A stretch of DNA of 64,000 nt from Ignatzschineria sp. F8392 (GCF_002252045.1 NZ_NEFF01000005.1:62001-126000), one strand, 5' to 3'. Shown: positions 21,794-30,955, numbered from the stretch's first letter. Notes: generated from the sequence alone by a model not told the origin. A program made the numbers and translations.

Positions 21794-22615
21794 ATGAAAA
21801 AGCGATATCATTACGATAATAGTGCTACAGTTGCCGATGAGGGGAGAATCTTAGACGATTTTAAAATACGAAGTAAAATCGCTTATGAACGTTATCCCCA
21901 TATCTTTAACTGTAGCTATTTAACAAAGCACGATAAGATCAATGATAAGAAAGCATTACAGCACCGATCTTTTCTAGAGGATCGAGCGACTTATGATCTA
22001 TTTCTCAATCAAAAAGAGTCGAAAGGTACAATCCTCTTTATCCATGGAGGATATTGGCAATGGTGTGATAAAACTGATTTTGCATTTATCTCGCAACCAA
22101 TTTTAGCTGCAGGTTACCATCTACTCTTAATAGAGTATCCCTTAGCACCAACAGCAACGTTAACCGAAATTAATGGGGCAATAACCATTGCTCTCGATTA
22201 TCTCTACCGCTATGAAAAGAGAATCGATCAAACAGAACCTACCCTCCTTATCGGTCACTCTGCAGGAGCCCATCTTGCTGCCCTCAATGCTAATCATCCA
22301 TTAATCGATGAGGTATGGCTTCTAAGCGGACTCTATCAACTCGAATCGATCGCTAAAAGTCACCTCAATCGAGCTTTACAATTGAGTCCCAAAGAGATTG
22401 AGCTACTCTCACCCCAATCACTGCCGGCACCAATGGGCAAAGAGATAAAAATTATAGTCGGTCAAAATGAACTTCCTGAGCTGATCTATCAGAGCCTCAC
22501 CTACCACCAAAAATTATCTACTGAAGGAGCAGAGAGCGAGCTAATCCTTCTACCAAGCGATCACTATACTATCTTAGATGACCTCTTTAACCGGCTCGAT
22601 CGATTCTCTGCCTAG
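21794..22615 (+). CDS. Alpha/beta hydrolase, probable kynurenine formamidase (HGGYW type)
   Basis: A 273-residue alpha/beta hydrolase. HGGYW at residues 84-88 is the oxyanion motif of the eukaryote-type arylformamidases. The nucleophile is Ser156 in GHSAGAH and the histidine is His257 (PSDHYTIL). Glu226 or a nearby acid would complete the triad. This family hydrolyses N-formylkynurenine to kynurenine and formate. It is not the metal-dependent KynB cyclase-fold enzyme of Pseudomonas, but it sits in the position KynB would take, downstream of kynU and a permease. The activity is inferred from motif plus context. Confidence 0.82.
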   Translation: MKKRYHYDNSATVADEGRILDDFKIRSKIAYERYPHIFNCSYLTKHDKINDKKALQHRSFLEDRATYDLFLNQKESKGTILFIHGGYWQWCDKTDFAFISQPILAAGYHLLLIEYPLAPTATLTEINGAITIALDYLYRYEKRIDQTEPTLLIGHSAGAHLAALNANHPLIDEVWLLSGLYQLESIAKSHLNRALQLSPKEIELLSPQSLPAPMGKEIKIIVGQNELPELIYQSLTYHQKLSTEGAESELILLPSDHYTILDDLFNRLDRFSA

Positions 22616-22643
22616 AAAAAAGGCAGCTTAAGAGCTGCCTTAA
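22616..22643. terminator. Bidirectional terminator between the formamidase gene and tpx
   Basis: AGGCAGCT (22621-22628) and AGCTGCCT (22633-22640) pair around TAAG. The minus strand has a run of T after the stem, so it suits tpx best; the plus strand tail is weaker. Confidence 0.85.
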
Positions 22644-22741
22644 TAGATATTTTAATCCCTCTGCTCCTCTTGTCCTCTTATCCTTCTTTATAAAAGATAG
22701 AGGGTGGATCTGTCAGGATATCTCTTATCTCTAATTAAAGT

Positions 22742-22762
22742 GTTAAAGCGTTAAAGCGTTAA
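22742..22762. repeat. 8-bp tandem repeat abutting the tpx stop codon
   Basis: GTTAAAGC, GTTAAAGC and a partial GTTAA end one base before the tpx stop codon (22763-22765). On the minus strand each unit carries TAA. Confidence 0.75.
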
Positions 22763-23269
22763 TTAGAGCGATTTTGCAACAGCTAATGCCGCTTCATAAT
22801 CAGGCTCTGTTGTAACCTCTTTAACATACTCAACATAACGAATCACATTATCACGATCTAATACAACAATACCTCGAGAGAGAAGCGCTAATCCTTCAAT
22901 CTCAAAACCATACTCAACACCAAAATCATGTGTTTGATAATCTGAAAGAAGATGGTTATTTTCGATACTATTTTCACCGGCGAAACGCTTTTGTGCAAAG
23001 GGTAGATCTACCGAGATAGTTAAGACCACTGTATCTTTCAATGCAGTTGCCTCTGCTTCAAATTTCTTTGTCTGAATCGCACAAACACCCGTATCGATTG
23101 ATGGAACAACAGAGATAATCTTAATTTTGCCGGCAAAATCATCTAACGTGACAGGCTTTAAAGCAAAATCTACAACTGTAAAATTAGCACCCTTTTCCCC
23201 AACGACCGCTTCTGTGCCGATCAGTGTAATAGGATTGCCACCCATGGTAATACCTGTTCTATTTGTCAT
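22763..23269 (-). CDS. tpx: Thiol peroxidase (Tpx), lacking the usual resolving cysteine
   Basis: A 168-residue atypical 2-Cys peroxiredoxin-family protein that reduces hydroperoxides with thioredoxin. The peroxidatic cysteine is Cys63 in PSIDTGVCAIQTKKF. In E. coli Tpx the resolving cysteine (Cys95) lies in PFAQSRFCGAEG. Here the same stretch reads PFAQKRFAGEN, so residue 97 is alanine (codon GCC) and Cys63 is the only cysteine left. The start is the ATG at 23269, seven bases after AAGGAGAG. An upstream in-frame ATG overlaps that ribosome site and is less likely. Confidence 0.93.
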   Translation of the reverse strand: MTNRTGITMGGNPITLIGTEAVVGEKGANFTVVDFALKPVTLDDFAGKIKIISVVPSIDTGVCAIQTKKFEAEATALKDTVVLTISVDLPFAQKRFAGENSIENNHLLSDYQTHDFGVEYGFEIEGLALLSRGIVVLDRDNVIRYVEYVKEVTTEPDYEAALAVAKSL

Positions 23270-23388
23270 AACTCTCTCCTTGCGCATTGCTAAATGGATA
23301 CTTTCTGCATACTAGCACACCTACCGCTGTAAAGGGGACAAATTCCTTGTTTAAAATAGATACAACAACAGATCACCCCCAATCTAAC

Positions 23389-24417
23389 TTACTCATAATT
23401 GAGCTTCATATCACCTAATTTCAACCATCCTTTCTGATAGAACCAATAAGCTAAAAGAAGCGAGATCACTGCTGGCAATATAAAGTGGCAGATCAAGACA
23501 TAAATTGCTGTTGTCATTGAAAACCCCATCGATTCAAAAGCCATAAATTGGCCAACAAAACCACTTGTACCCATTCCAGCACCGGCAGCATTATTGGTCA
23601 TCTTAAAGAGAACGACACCTATGGGGGCGGCGATCATTCCGGCAACAGTCGGAGGGATTAAAATAAGAGGTTTACGGATAATATTCGCGATCTGCAACAT
23701 TGAAGTGCCGACACCTTGAGCGATCAATCCACCAAAGCCATTATCGCGATAGCTACTCGTTGCAAAACCGATCATCTGCGCACTACAACCAATCACGGCC
23801 GCTCCGGCAGCAAAACCATCTAGTCCCAACATAAAGGAGAGCGCAGCACTCGAAATAGGTGCAGTTAATGCTAAACCCATAACGGTTGCAACTAAAATAG
23901 ACATCACAAGCGGACGTTGCTCTGTTGCCCAATTAATCAGATCTCCCAAACCACGCATCAAGTCATGAATCGGTATTCCAATCCACTTTGCAATCCAGAA
24001 ACCGACTAGAAAAGCGATAAACGGAACAATAATAATATCGAGCTTAGTACTTTTATAGATCAACTTTGTAAGTTCCACTGCGATCAGAACAGCCACATAA
24101 GCCCCGGCAGGTCCGCCAATATTATTACCAAAAGCCCCTATAAATACGGCAGAAAAGAGAATTAATGGTGGCGCTTTTAAACTCGCTGCAATCGCTACAC
24201 CTATTGCACCGCCAACAATTTCCGGCTTCATTGCAAAGCTTCCTAACTCGACAAATGATTCCCACCCCAATTGTTGCCCTAATGTTTTGACAATAAGTCC
24301 CATTAAGAGTGATGAAAAGAGCCCAAGCGCCATATAGCTCAATGCATCTATAAAATAGATCTTTGGGGATAATGTGACCCCTTTTTCTGCTAAAAACCCC
24401 CGCACACCACGTGCCAT
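23389..24417 (-). CDS. PfoR-type / PTS IIC-like integral membrane protein
   Basis: A 342-residue protein with about nine hydrophobic segments. The N-terminal RGFLAEKGVTLSPKIYFIDALSYMALGLF and the glycine-rich repeats (GGAIGVAIAASLKAPPLILF; GLIAQGVGTSMLQ) match the PfoR/COG3641 family, annotated as PTS EIIC-like. No IIA or IIB partner is present, so sugar phosphorylation is not supported; a transporter or sensor role is possible but unknown. I start it at the ATG at 24417, preceded by AGGAGAGAAGAA. The GTG at 24432 would overlap that ribosome site. Confidence 0.8.
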   Translation of the reverse strand: MARGVRGFLAEKGVTLSPKIYFIDALSYMALGLFSSLLMGLIVKTLGQQLGWESFVELGSFAMKPEIVGGAIGVAIAASLKAPPLILFSAVFIGAFGNNIGGPAGAYVAVLIAVELTKLIYKSTKLDIIIVPFIAFLVGFWIAKWIGIPIHDLMRGLGDLINWATEQRPLVMSILVATVMGLALTAPISSAALSFMLGLDGFAAGAAVIGCSAQMIGFATSSYRDNGFGGLIAQGVGTSMLQIANIIRKPLILIPPTVAGMIAAPIGVVLFKMTNNAAGAGMGTSGFVGQFMAFESMGFSMTTAIYVLICHFILPAVISLLLAYWFYQKGWLKLGDMKLNYE

Positions 24418-24515
24418 TTCTTCTCTCCTCACTGAATATCAATATTTTTAATGGTTATACAACTCACTAATGCTAGTACAACTGTCCCTAATAGATAAAT
24501 CTCTATCTCTTCTAC

Positions 24516-24551
24516 CTATTCCATCTACTATTCCATCTACTATTCCATCTA
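24516..24551. repeat. 12-bp tandem repeat, 3 perfect copies
   Basis: CTATTCCATCTA at 24516-24527, 24528-24539 and 24540-24551. Confidence 0.9.
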
Positions 24552-24725
24552 TATTGAACCTCCCACCTAAAATTTCAACTCAATATCTTTAAACTCTCAG
24601 GCAATATAGCTCCTTACTCAAGGTTTAAATCAGCACCTAATCTGATTCCTGCTCGATCTATAACACAATCTCTGATGCACTCTCTGATTGCAATCGCTAA
24701 ATTGATCTCTCAATCAATATTGAGT

Positions 24726-24739
24726 AGATCTTAAGATCT
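24726..24739. promoter_or_regulatory. Perfect 14-bp palindrome upstream of the M20 amidohydrolase
   Basis: AGATCTTAAGATCT is fully self-complementary and lies 75 bp before the start codon, next to AT-rich TATATT sequence. It is a candidate operator; no regulator can be named. Confidence 0.35.
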
Positions 24740-24814
24740 CGTTATATTGTAGATTGCACTATTTTCTAAACATTATTCCTAAATCATTAAATCATAGATA
24801 GAGAGAGGCCTCAC

Positions 24815-26002
24815 ATGAATCATCTTAATAGTAATCATCTACTCCCAGGTCTACAAACTATTGCAGAAGAGATGATGATAATTCGGCAGCAGATCCATCA
24901 ATTTCCAGAGTTGGGTTTTGAAGAGTTTAAAACGGCTAAGCTAGTTGCAGAATCTCTAAAAAGCTGGGGTTATCATGTCGAAACGGGCGTTGGTAAGACC
25001 GGGGTTGTAGGGCAACTCAAAAGAGGGGATGGCCCGAAGATGGGTATTCGTGCCGATATGGATGCTTTAAAGATTCAGGAAGAGAATCAACTCCCCTACA
25101 AGAGTCAGAGAGAAGGAATTATGCACGCTTGTGGCCATGATGGTCATACCGCAACGCTTCTCGCGGCTGCAAAATATATTGCAGAAAACCCTCACTTTAA
25201 AGGTACGCTTAATCTCTTCTTTCAACCGGCAGAAGAGGAGCTTGGAGGAGCAAAAGCGATGATCGAAGCCGGTGTTCTTGAAAAATATCCTTGTGAGGCG
25301 ATCTTTGGATTTCATAATATGCCGGGATTCCCGCTCGGTCATTTCGGCTTTAAAAGTGGTGCGGCACTCGCCTCCTCAGATCGTGTTACCGTAAAGATTC
25401 AGGGGAAAGGGGGCCATGCGGCAATGCCTAATTTCACTATTGATCCCATTGTTGCAGCTTCCTCTATCGTTCTTAATCTTCAATCGATTGTGGCACGTAA
25501 TGTTTCACCTTTAGAGATGACCGTTATTTCAGTTGGATCTATTCATGGGGGAACAACTTTCAATGTTATTCCAGATAGTGTCACCCTTCAGCTCTCTGTT
25601 CGCAATCTTAATGCCGATGTTCAAGATCTAGTGGAGGAGCGCATTAAACAGCTCATTCAATCACAAGCAGCAAGCTATGGTGCAACGGCAGAGATCAATT
25701 ATGTGAGGGCCTATCCTATCCTTCACAATAGCGTAAAAGAGACTCAATTTGCTAAAGAAGTTGCGATCGACTGCTATGGTGAAGCGAAGATTATTCCTAA
25801 CTTTCCAGCAATGACCGGGAGTGAAGATTTTGCCTTTTTCTCTCAACAGCTTCCCTCAAGTTATCTCTTTGTAGGGAATGGAACCGATGGTGCGCATGGC
25901 TGTTCTGTTCATAATCCTCACTATGATTTCAATGATCAGTTAATCCCTATTGTTGCTAACTATTGGGTAAATCTTCTCTATCGCTTCTGTCCTATCGACT
26001 AA
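24815..26002 (+). CDS. M20D family amidohydrolase (hippurate hydrolase/N-acyl amino acid hydrolase type)
   Basis: A 395-residue dimetal amidohydrolase of the M20D family (HipO, IAA-amino acid hydrolase and N-acetyl-diaminopimelate deacetylase relatives). Metal ligands are in MHACGHDGH (Cys106, His108) and QPAEEELGG (Glu140/Glu141). The dimerisation lid starts at about residue 180 (GAALASSDRVTVKIQGKGGHAAMP), and the C-terminal TGSEDFAFF is conserved. The substrate cannot be fixed from sequence; N-acyl amino acids are usual. It stands alone between two leftward genes. Confidence 0.9.
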   Translation: MNHLNSNHLLPGLQTIAEEMMIIRQQIHQFPELGFEEFKTAKLVAESLKSWGYHVETGVGKTGVVGQLKRGDGPKMGIRADMDALKIQEENQLPYKSQREGIMHACGHDGHTATLLAAAKYIAENPHFKGTLNLFFQPAEEELGGAKAMIEAGVLEKYPCEAIFGFHNMPGFPLGHFGFKSGAALASSDRVTVKIQGKGGHAAMPNFTIDPIVAASSIVLNLQSIVARNVSPLEMTVISVGSIHGGTTFNVIPDSVTLQLSVRNLNADVQDLVEERIKQLIQSQAASYGATAEINYVRAYPILHNSVKETQFAKEVAIDCYGEAKIIPNFPAMTGSEDFAFFSQQLPSSYLFVGNGTDGAHGCSVHNPHYDFNDQLIPIVANYWVNLLYRFCPID

Positions 26003-26083
26003 TAGATTCTATGGGTTCACAGATTCATAGGCTCATAGAGGTTAAAAGATTTTACTTAAAGCTTATGACTTGGAAAAAACAGG

Positions 26084-26743
26084 CTAGAAAGGTGGCGCTA
26101 CCTTAAAGTGGAGCGCCTCTTTTGTTGAGGGATGAATAAATTTTAACTCAGAAGCATGAAGCGCTAATCGCGCTCGCTGTTGCAATGCTGCACCTTGAGC
26201 ATAGAAGCGATCGCCTAAGATCACATGCCCTAAGGAGAGCAGATGAACGCGCAATTGATGAGATCGTCCCGTTAAAGGATTGAGCGATATGCGAGTAAAA
26301 TTCTCCTGTCGATTACGAAAGAGGATATGGTAAGCCGTGATTGCCTCTTTTCCTCGCTCGAAACAGACCATCTGTCTAGGCCGACGCTCCCAATCACAGA
26401 TCAACGGAAGATGAATGATCCCTCCATCCTCCTCCATGATGCCAAAAACATCGGCGATATAGCGTTTGTAAGTCTCTCGCTCCCGAAATTGACGCTTCAA
26501 CTCTCGCTCCGCAGCTTTCGTAAGAGCAATCACTAAAATACCGCTTGTTGACATATCTAGTCGATGGACCGTCTCGGCAGTGGGAAACTCCCACTGAACC
26601 CGCGTAATAATACTATCGTGAAGCTCTGCCCCTTTCCCAGGAACAGAGAGCAATTCTGCCGGTTTATCGACAACCATAATCTCCTCATCTTGGTAGAGAA
26701 TATTTAACCAAGGCTCGATGGGGGGATTATAATAAAATTCCAT
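26084..26743 (-). CDS. rluA: Dual-specificity rRNA/tRNA pseudouridine synthase RluA
   Basis: The 219-residue protein equals the E. coli RluA length and aligns well with it: YNPPIEPWLNILYQDEEIMVV at the N-terminus, HRLDMSTSG with catalytic Asp63, LTKAAERELKRQFRERE, and PLICDWERRPRQMVC. It lacks an S4 domain, as expected for RluA, which modifies U746 of 23S rRNA and U32 of several tRNAs. An AGGAG ribosome site lies 7 nt before the ATG. Monocistronic by position. Confidence 0.95.
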   Translation of the reverse strand: MEFYYNPPIEPWLNILYQDEEIMVVDKPAELLSVPGKGAELHDSIITRVQWEFPTAETVHRLDMSTSGILVIALTKAAERELKRQFRERETYKRYIADVFGIMEEDGGIIHLPLICDWERRPRQMVCFERGKEAITAYHILFRNRQENFTRISLNPLTGRSHQLRVHLLSLGHVILGDRFYAQGAALQQRARLALHASELKFIHPSTKEALHFKVAPPF

Positions 26744-26942
26744 GTTAGATCTCCTAGATCTAGATCTCTATCAAAATAATGTCAAAGCGAATCACCTTGC
26801 CATTAATGGCGAACTTAGTGATGATATCATTATTGAAAAGCCCGCTAAATAAGTTTAATGGGGCGGATATCCTCTCTAGATTCGAGATAATTAACGATAA
26901 TAACTTTAACAAAGAAAGAATTTAACAAAGTTGGAGAAAATA

Positions 26943-27254
26943 ATGTATAAACTACTCTTTTTTGTTCCTGATACACATTTAGAAACAGTCAAAGAAGCAA
27001 TCTTTGCCGCAAAAGGGGGTAAAATTGGCAACTACTCCCATTGTGCATGGCAAGTCTTAGGAGAAGGACAATTTAAACCACTTCCCGGCAGCAACCCCTA
27101 CTCTGGCGAGATTGCTCAATTAAAACGGGTTCCTGAATGGCGCGTGGAACTTGTTGTCGCTAAACCCTATATCCATGATGCAATTGCCGCTCTTAAATCA
27201 GCACATCCTTATGAAACGCCCGCCTACGATGTTATTGAACTGCTCCCTTTCTGA
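26943..27254 (+). CDS. Stand-alone YqfO-type (Nif3-insert-like) protein
   Basis: A 103-residue protein (YKLLFFVPDTHLETVKEAIF, GNYSHCAWQVLGEGQFKPLPGSNPY, ending in HPYETPAYDVIEL). It matches the small YqfO-family domain, a CutA/PII-like ferredoxin fold found inserted in the long Nif3 proteins of Firmicutes and alone in many proteobacteria. Function is unknown. I use the ATG at 26943, which follows GGAG by about 7 nt. An upstream TTG at 26931 overlaps that site. The window also encodes a Nif3 without this insert at 39037-39786. Confidence 0.85.
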   Translation: MYKLLFFVPDTHLETVKEAIFAAKGGKIGNYSHCAWQVLGEGQFKPLPGSNPYSGEIAQLKRVPEWRVELVVAKPYIHDAIAALKSAHPYETPAYDVIELLPF

Positions 27255-27428
27255 TTTAACAAAATAAAAAATACAAAATAGAAGGTGCGTGAAAAATAGA
27301 ATAGATGAGAGAAAAGTGAAAAGAGAGATCTTCACATCTCCACTGACTAACTTAATAATAAGCTTTATCATCTTTATAAGCATTGTAAGCTAATGAATGG
27401 ATTATGAAGTATCTCTCTTCTAACAGCT

Positions 27429-27448
27429 GACTAGTATCGACTAGTATC
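27429..27448. repeat. 10-bp tandem repeat, 2 copies
   Basis: GACTAGTATC twice in a row, about 70 bp after the stop of the large flavoprotein gene. Confidence 0.7.
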
Positions 27449-27516
27449 TGACTGATAACTTCATCAATCAAGATGGCGACCCATGATGATCGATGAATGT
27501 TATCAATAAGTCTTTA

Positions 27517-30500
27517 TTAGATACCCTCTTCTTTTGCCTTCTCTTCTAAAACATAGCTCAACCAGTGAGAAGAGATAATATCTGGCAATCTATTTTGGCT
27601 CGTACGTGCTGTAAGGTTATCTAAATCAACCGCTTTAAGAGGCTGATCTTGCTGTGAACAGGTAAAGACTGCTTTGGTGCGCTCTCCTGTTGCAGGATCA
27701 ACTTGCCACTGTAGACACTGACCACATACCCCTTTCATCATACATTGCATCGGGCTACCGATAGTTCCGGTGACATGCAGATCCTCTTTAAAGAGATCTT
27801 TAAGTGATCCACCTTCAGAGAGCTCTTTTTGGAAACCTTTTAACATGCCGGTAGAACCCATCGCCATTAAGCGATCAACTTCACCCATATCAACAATTCC
27901 CTCTTCATTGAGCGATTTGATAAGCTTAATCACATCCCATTCAACAACAGAGTGATCTTGGGGACGACGCGCTTCAATAGGATCTCCTTTGCCTACCGCC
28001 CAGATAATTTGATCTGCACCCTCTTCTAGCTCATCCATATGATCCACATCATTTTTAGAACCCATTGCCGCAATATAGATCACCTTATTGCCGGCACTTC
28101 GAAGAGCAAAGCCGATATCGAGCATCACCGCTGCGCCCCAGCGTCCTGCCACTACTAAAATAGTTTTACCTGAGGGTAACTCAGTAGGAGCACCTGTAGG
28201 TCCGGCGAGAATAACTTGATCTCCCGGTTTTAATGAAGGAATCAATCGTTGACCCGTTCCCCATTGGAAGACCAGTAGACGAATCGCATCTTCTGTAGAG
28301 CCTGTTCCTGAAACTGTTAAAAGCGGAATCTGCAGACGGGTTCCGGCAACAATTTCGCTTCCTGTTTCAAAAGTCTGCATCCGGAAGAATTGCCCTGGCT
28401 TAAAGTTTTTAGCCGCCATAGGTGCTTTTACCCAAACCTCACAAACAGTTGGGTTAGAGGCATCGATCGACTGAATCGTTGCCGTTAAGCCCTCTTTCAT
28501 CTCTAAAGAGAGAATATTATTAGACTTACTATTTTCAGGTAGACGATCGAGTGCTTGCATAATAATGCGCGATGATTTTTTCGCACTTGCAATTGCTTTA
28601 ACCACATTACCATTGAAAACAGGATGTGTATCACCAATATAGGAGACGCGCTTCTCACCACGACGATAAGAGGTAAAAGGTGCAAAAGCCTCTTTATTAT
28701 TTGTACCCCATTGATATGGAACGAGATTGCCATCAAGATCATATCCTTGGAAATGATGCTTCTCTTCGATCTCAATTGAACCGGGATATTCAGTACCATA
28801 AATAGTATTTGGAGAAGTTCCTGCCGCCACTAATACCGCTCTTGCCGGAACAACAACTTCCTCCTCACCCGATTTGGTAAAGCGGATTGCTTTCACATGT
28901 CCATGCTGATCAAGTTCAACGCCTAATGGATTGAGCTCTTCACCAAAATGGATACCCTCTTCAAAAGCTTTGGTGACCTCTTCATGGTTGAGAGTATAAG
29001 CTGGAGATTCCTGCAATGTTCTCCGATAGGCAATCATTACACCGCCCCACTTCTGCAATAGGGGGTTAAAATCTGGCGCTTCGCCGGCAGCTGCTGCACG
29101 TTCACGTTCAGCGCGCACTTCTCGACCATGAGTTAAAAACTCTGTTAAGGTCTCATCATCTTCTGGGGAGAGATTCTCACGGATCTTCTCTTCCCCTAAA
29201 ATTTCTACTCGATGAAGCACCTTCTCTACCTGCTTAATATAGTAGGCTTGAACCTCTGTTGCTGTATCGATGGCAGTTAAACCACCTCCGATAACAACTG
29301 CCGGAAGACGTACTTGTAAGTTAGCAATTGAACTATCTTTAGCGGCACCTGTTAGCTGCATCGCCATTAAGAAGTCAGAGGCTTGCTTCATCCCTTTTGC
29401 TAAGGAGTTATCAATCTTTAAAACTCTAGGAAGACCGGCACCAACTGCGAGCGATACATGGTCAAAGCCAAGATCAAAAGCATCTTCTAATGTTAATGTT
29501 CCCCCTAAACGGACACCGCCATAGATCTCTACATTGCGACGACGTGCCAAAGTCAGATAGATCAATTTTAGGAAGTTTTTATCCCAACGTACCGTAATTC
29601 CATACTCGGCTACGCCACCAAATCCTGCAAGGATACGATCACCTAAGCGCTCTTCAAGATCATCCCAATTTCTAACTGGTTGCGTTAAGATCTCAGCGGG
29701 AAGAGGCTCAATCTTCAATCCATCAATTCCCACTACATGACAGCCTTGTTGTGAAAGGTAGTGCGTCATGGTAAAGCCTGCGGGGCCCATTCCTGCCACC
29801 AATACTTTACGGCCATTCTCCTCCGCTGGAAGGTAATCTTCACGTTTAAGAGGATTCCAACGCGCCAATAAGTTATAGATCTCGACCCCATAAGGAAGAT
29901 CTAATACTGTTGATAAGACGCCTGTCTCAATTTGTGGAATATTAACCGGCTCCGCACGCTGATAGATACACGATTTCATACAGTCATTACAGATACGATG
30001 CCCCGTTGCCGGCACCATAGGATTCTCTACCATAGTGATTGCAAGCGAACCGATCGAGAGCCCCTCTTTCTCTAATCTTTGCATCTCTGAGATCATCTCA
30101 TCTAATGGGCAACCTGTTAATGTCTCATTGAAGGGATTTTTACGGAAACCTTGCTCAGGCTCCCCTTTTTTCACCGGGAAGCCGATACTACAAAAATCAC
30201 CATCATGATCATGACAATATTTACAATAGGCAATCTCACTTGCGATCTCATAACGATCCATTCGCTGGTCTGTCAGATCAAAGCCATCTCGCTTACGAAG
30301 CGGTCGGCTTCCAACCTTCACAGGAATTCCCTGGAAAGAGCGCTCTTCTGTGGCAACTAGATGATCAAAGTCGAGACGGGCAGGAAATTTAAACGTGATC
30401 CAATCTTGAACGCGCGCAGCACCTTCAGGATCTTTCTCTGCTAAAGCACCCCATTGATGAATCGCTACGATCTCATCAGCATTCTTTTCTGGATCAAGAG

Positions 30501-30942
30501 AGAGGGCAAATTTTGCAATTTTGGCTTCTAATTCGGGATCTTGATCAGAAACGCCAATCTTTTTCAGAAGCTCTGCATGATGCTCAGCGAAAGTTCCCTC
30601 AATCTCTTGACGGTATCGTTTAGCACCCCGCTGTATAAATTGCTCTTTAAAGAGCATCAATCGCTCATAGCGCTTTGCGCGATCAATTAAAGCTTCACTC
30701 TCCTTCTCAATATGAAAGAGCTCTGCGATAAATCGGTTGAGATGAGCACCTAATTCAATTTGAAATTCAGACTCTTCAATTGCAGTAAATTCTGCTTCTC
30801 CACGACGCCACTGTAGTAGGGTCGATAGAGTCTCTTCAGGGAGAATTTGTTGATAAAGGGTATCTACTTCAACTAGCCCTTCTCGCTTCTGTAGGTCTTG
30901 AAAACTCAAGCCATATCGCTGCAATCGTTCATCTAATGCCAT
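27517..30942 (-). CDS. Large multi-domain FAD/iron-sulfur oxidoreductase (GltD-like plus PyrK/FNR-like)
   Basis: A 1141-residue fusion. Residues 1-235 match nothing I recognise. Cys240, 243, 251, 278 and Cys318, 321, 325 lie in CKYCHDHDGDFC and CNDCMKSC, potential Fe-S ligands placed like the GltD N-terminal clusters. A GltD-type FAD fold begins at GMGPAG (384-389) and a second nucleotide fold at VIGGGLTAIDTATEV. The C-terminal third is a ferredoxin-reductase/PyrK-like module (RLQIPLLTVSGTG; TILVVAGRWGAAV) ending in Cys1067, 1073, 1076 and 1095, a [2Fe-2S] pattern. The order resembles NfnB plus NfnA fused. The start at 30942 follows AGAGGAA; a longer frame to 31041 would run through a terminator. 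Physiological partners are unknown. Confidence 0.82.
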   Translation of the reverse strand: MALDERLQRYGLSFQDLQKREGLVEVDTLYQQILPEETLSTLLQWRRGEAEFTAIEESEFQIELGAHLNRFIAELFHIEKESEALIDRAKRYERLMLFKEQFIQRGAKRYRQEIEGTFAEHHAELLKKIGVSDQDPELEAKIAKFALSLDPEKNADEIVAIHQWGALAEKDPEGAARVQDWITFKFPARLDFDHLVATEERSFQGIPVKVGSRPLRKRDGFDLTDQRMDRYEIASEIAYCKYCHDHDGDFCSIGFPVKKGEPEQGFRKNPFNETLTGCPLDEMISEMQRLEKEGLSIGSLAITMVENPMVPATGHRICNDCMKSCIYQRAEPVNIPQIETGVLSTVLDLPYGVEIYNLLARWNPLKREDYLPAEENGRKVLVAGMGPAGFTMTHYLSQQGCHVVGIDGLKIEPLPAEILTQPVRNWDDLEERLGDRILAGFGGVAEYGITVRWDKNFLKLIYLTLARRRNVEIYGGVRLGGTLTLEDAFDLGFDHVSLAVGAGLPRVLKIDNSLAKGMKQASDFLMAMQLTGAAKDSSIANLQVRLPAVVIGGGLTAIDTATEVQAYYIKQVEKVLHRVEILGEEKIRENLSPEDDETLTEFLTHGREVRAERERAAAAGEAPDFNPLLQKWGGVMIAYRRTLQESPAYTLNHEEVTKAFEEGIHFGEELNPLGVELDQHGHVKAIRFTKSGEEEVVVPARAVLVAAGTSPNTIYGTEYPGSIEIEEKHHFQGYDLDGNLVPYQWGTNNKEAFAPFTSYRRGEKRVSYIGDTHPVFNGNVVKAIASAKKSSRIIMQALDRLPENSKSNNILSLEMKEGLTATIQSIDASNPTVCEVWVKAPMAAKNFKPGQFFRMQTFETGSEIVAGTRLQIPLLTVSGTGSTEDAIRLLVFQWGTGQRLIPSLKPGDQVILAGPTGAPTELPSGKTILVVAGRWGAAVMLDIGFALRSAGNKVIYIAAMGSKNDVDHMDELEEGADQIIWAVGKGDPIEARRPQDHSVVEWDVIKLIKSLNEEGIVDMGEVDRLMAMGSTGMLKGFQKELSEGGSLKDLFKEDLHVTGTIGSPMQCMMKGVCGQCLQWQVDPATGERTKAVFTCSQQDQPLKAVDLDNLTARTSQNRLPDIISSHWLSYVLEEKAKEEGI

Positions 30943-30955
30943 CTCTATTCCTCTA

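Larger units (their letters stand above)
24418..24814. other. Divergent spacer between the PfoR-like gene and the M20 gene
   Basis: 397 bp with a 12-bp tandem repeat, a 14-bp perfect palindrome (24726-24739) and AT-rich promoter-like sequence. No gene seen. Confidence 0.5.
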
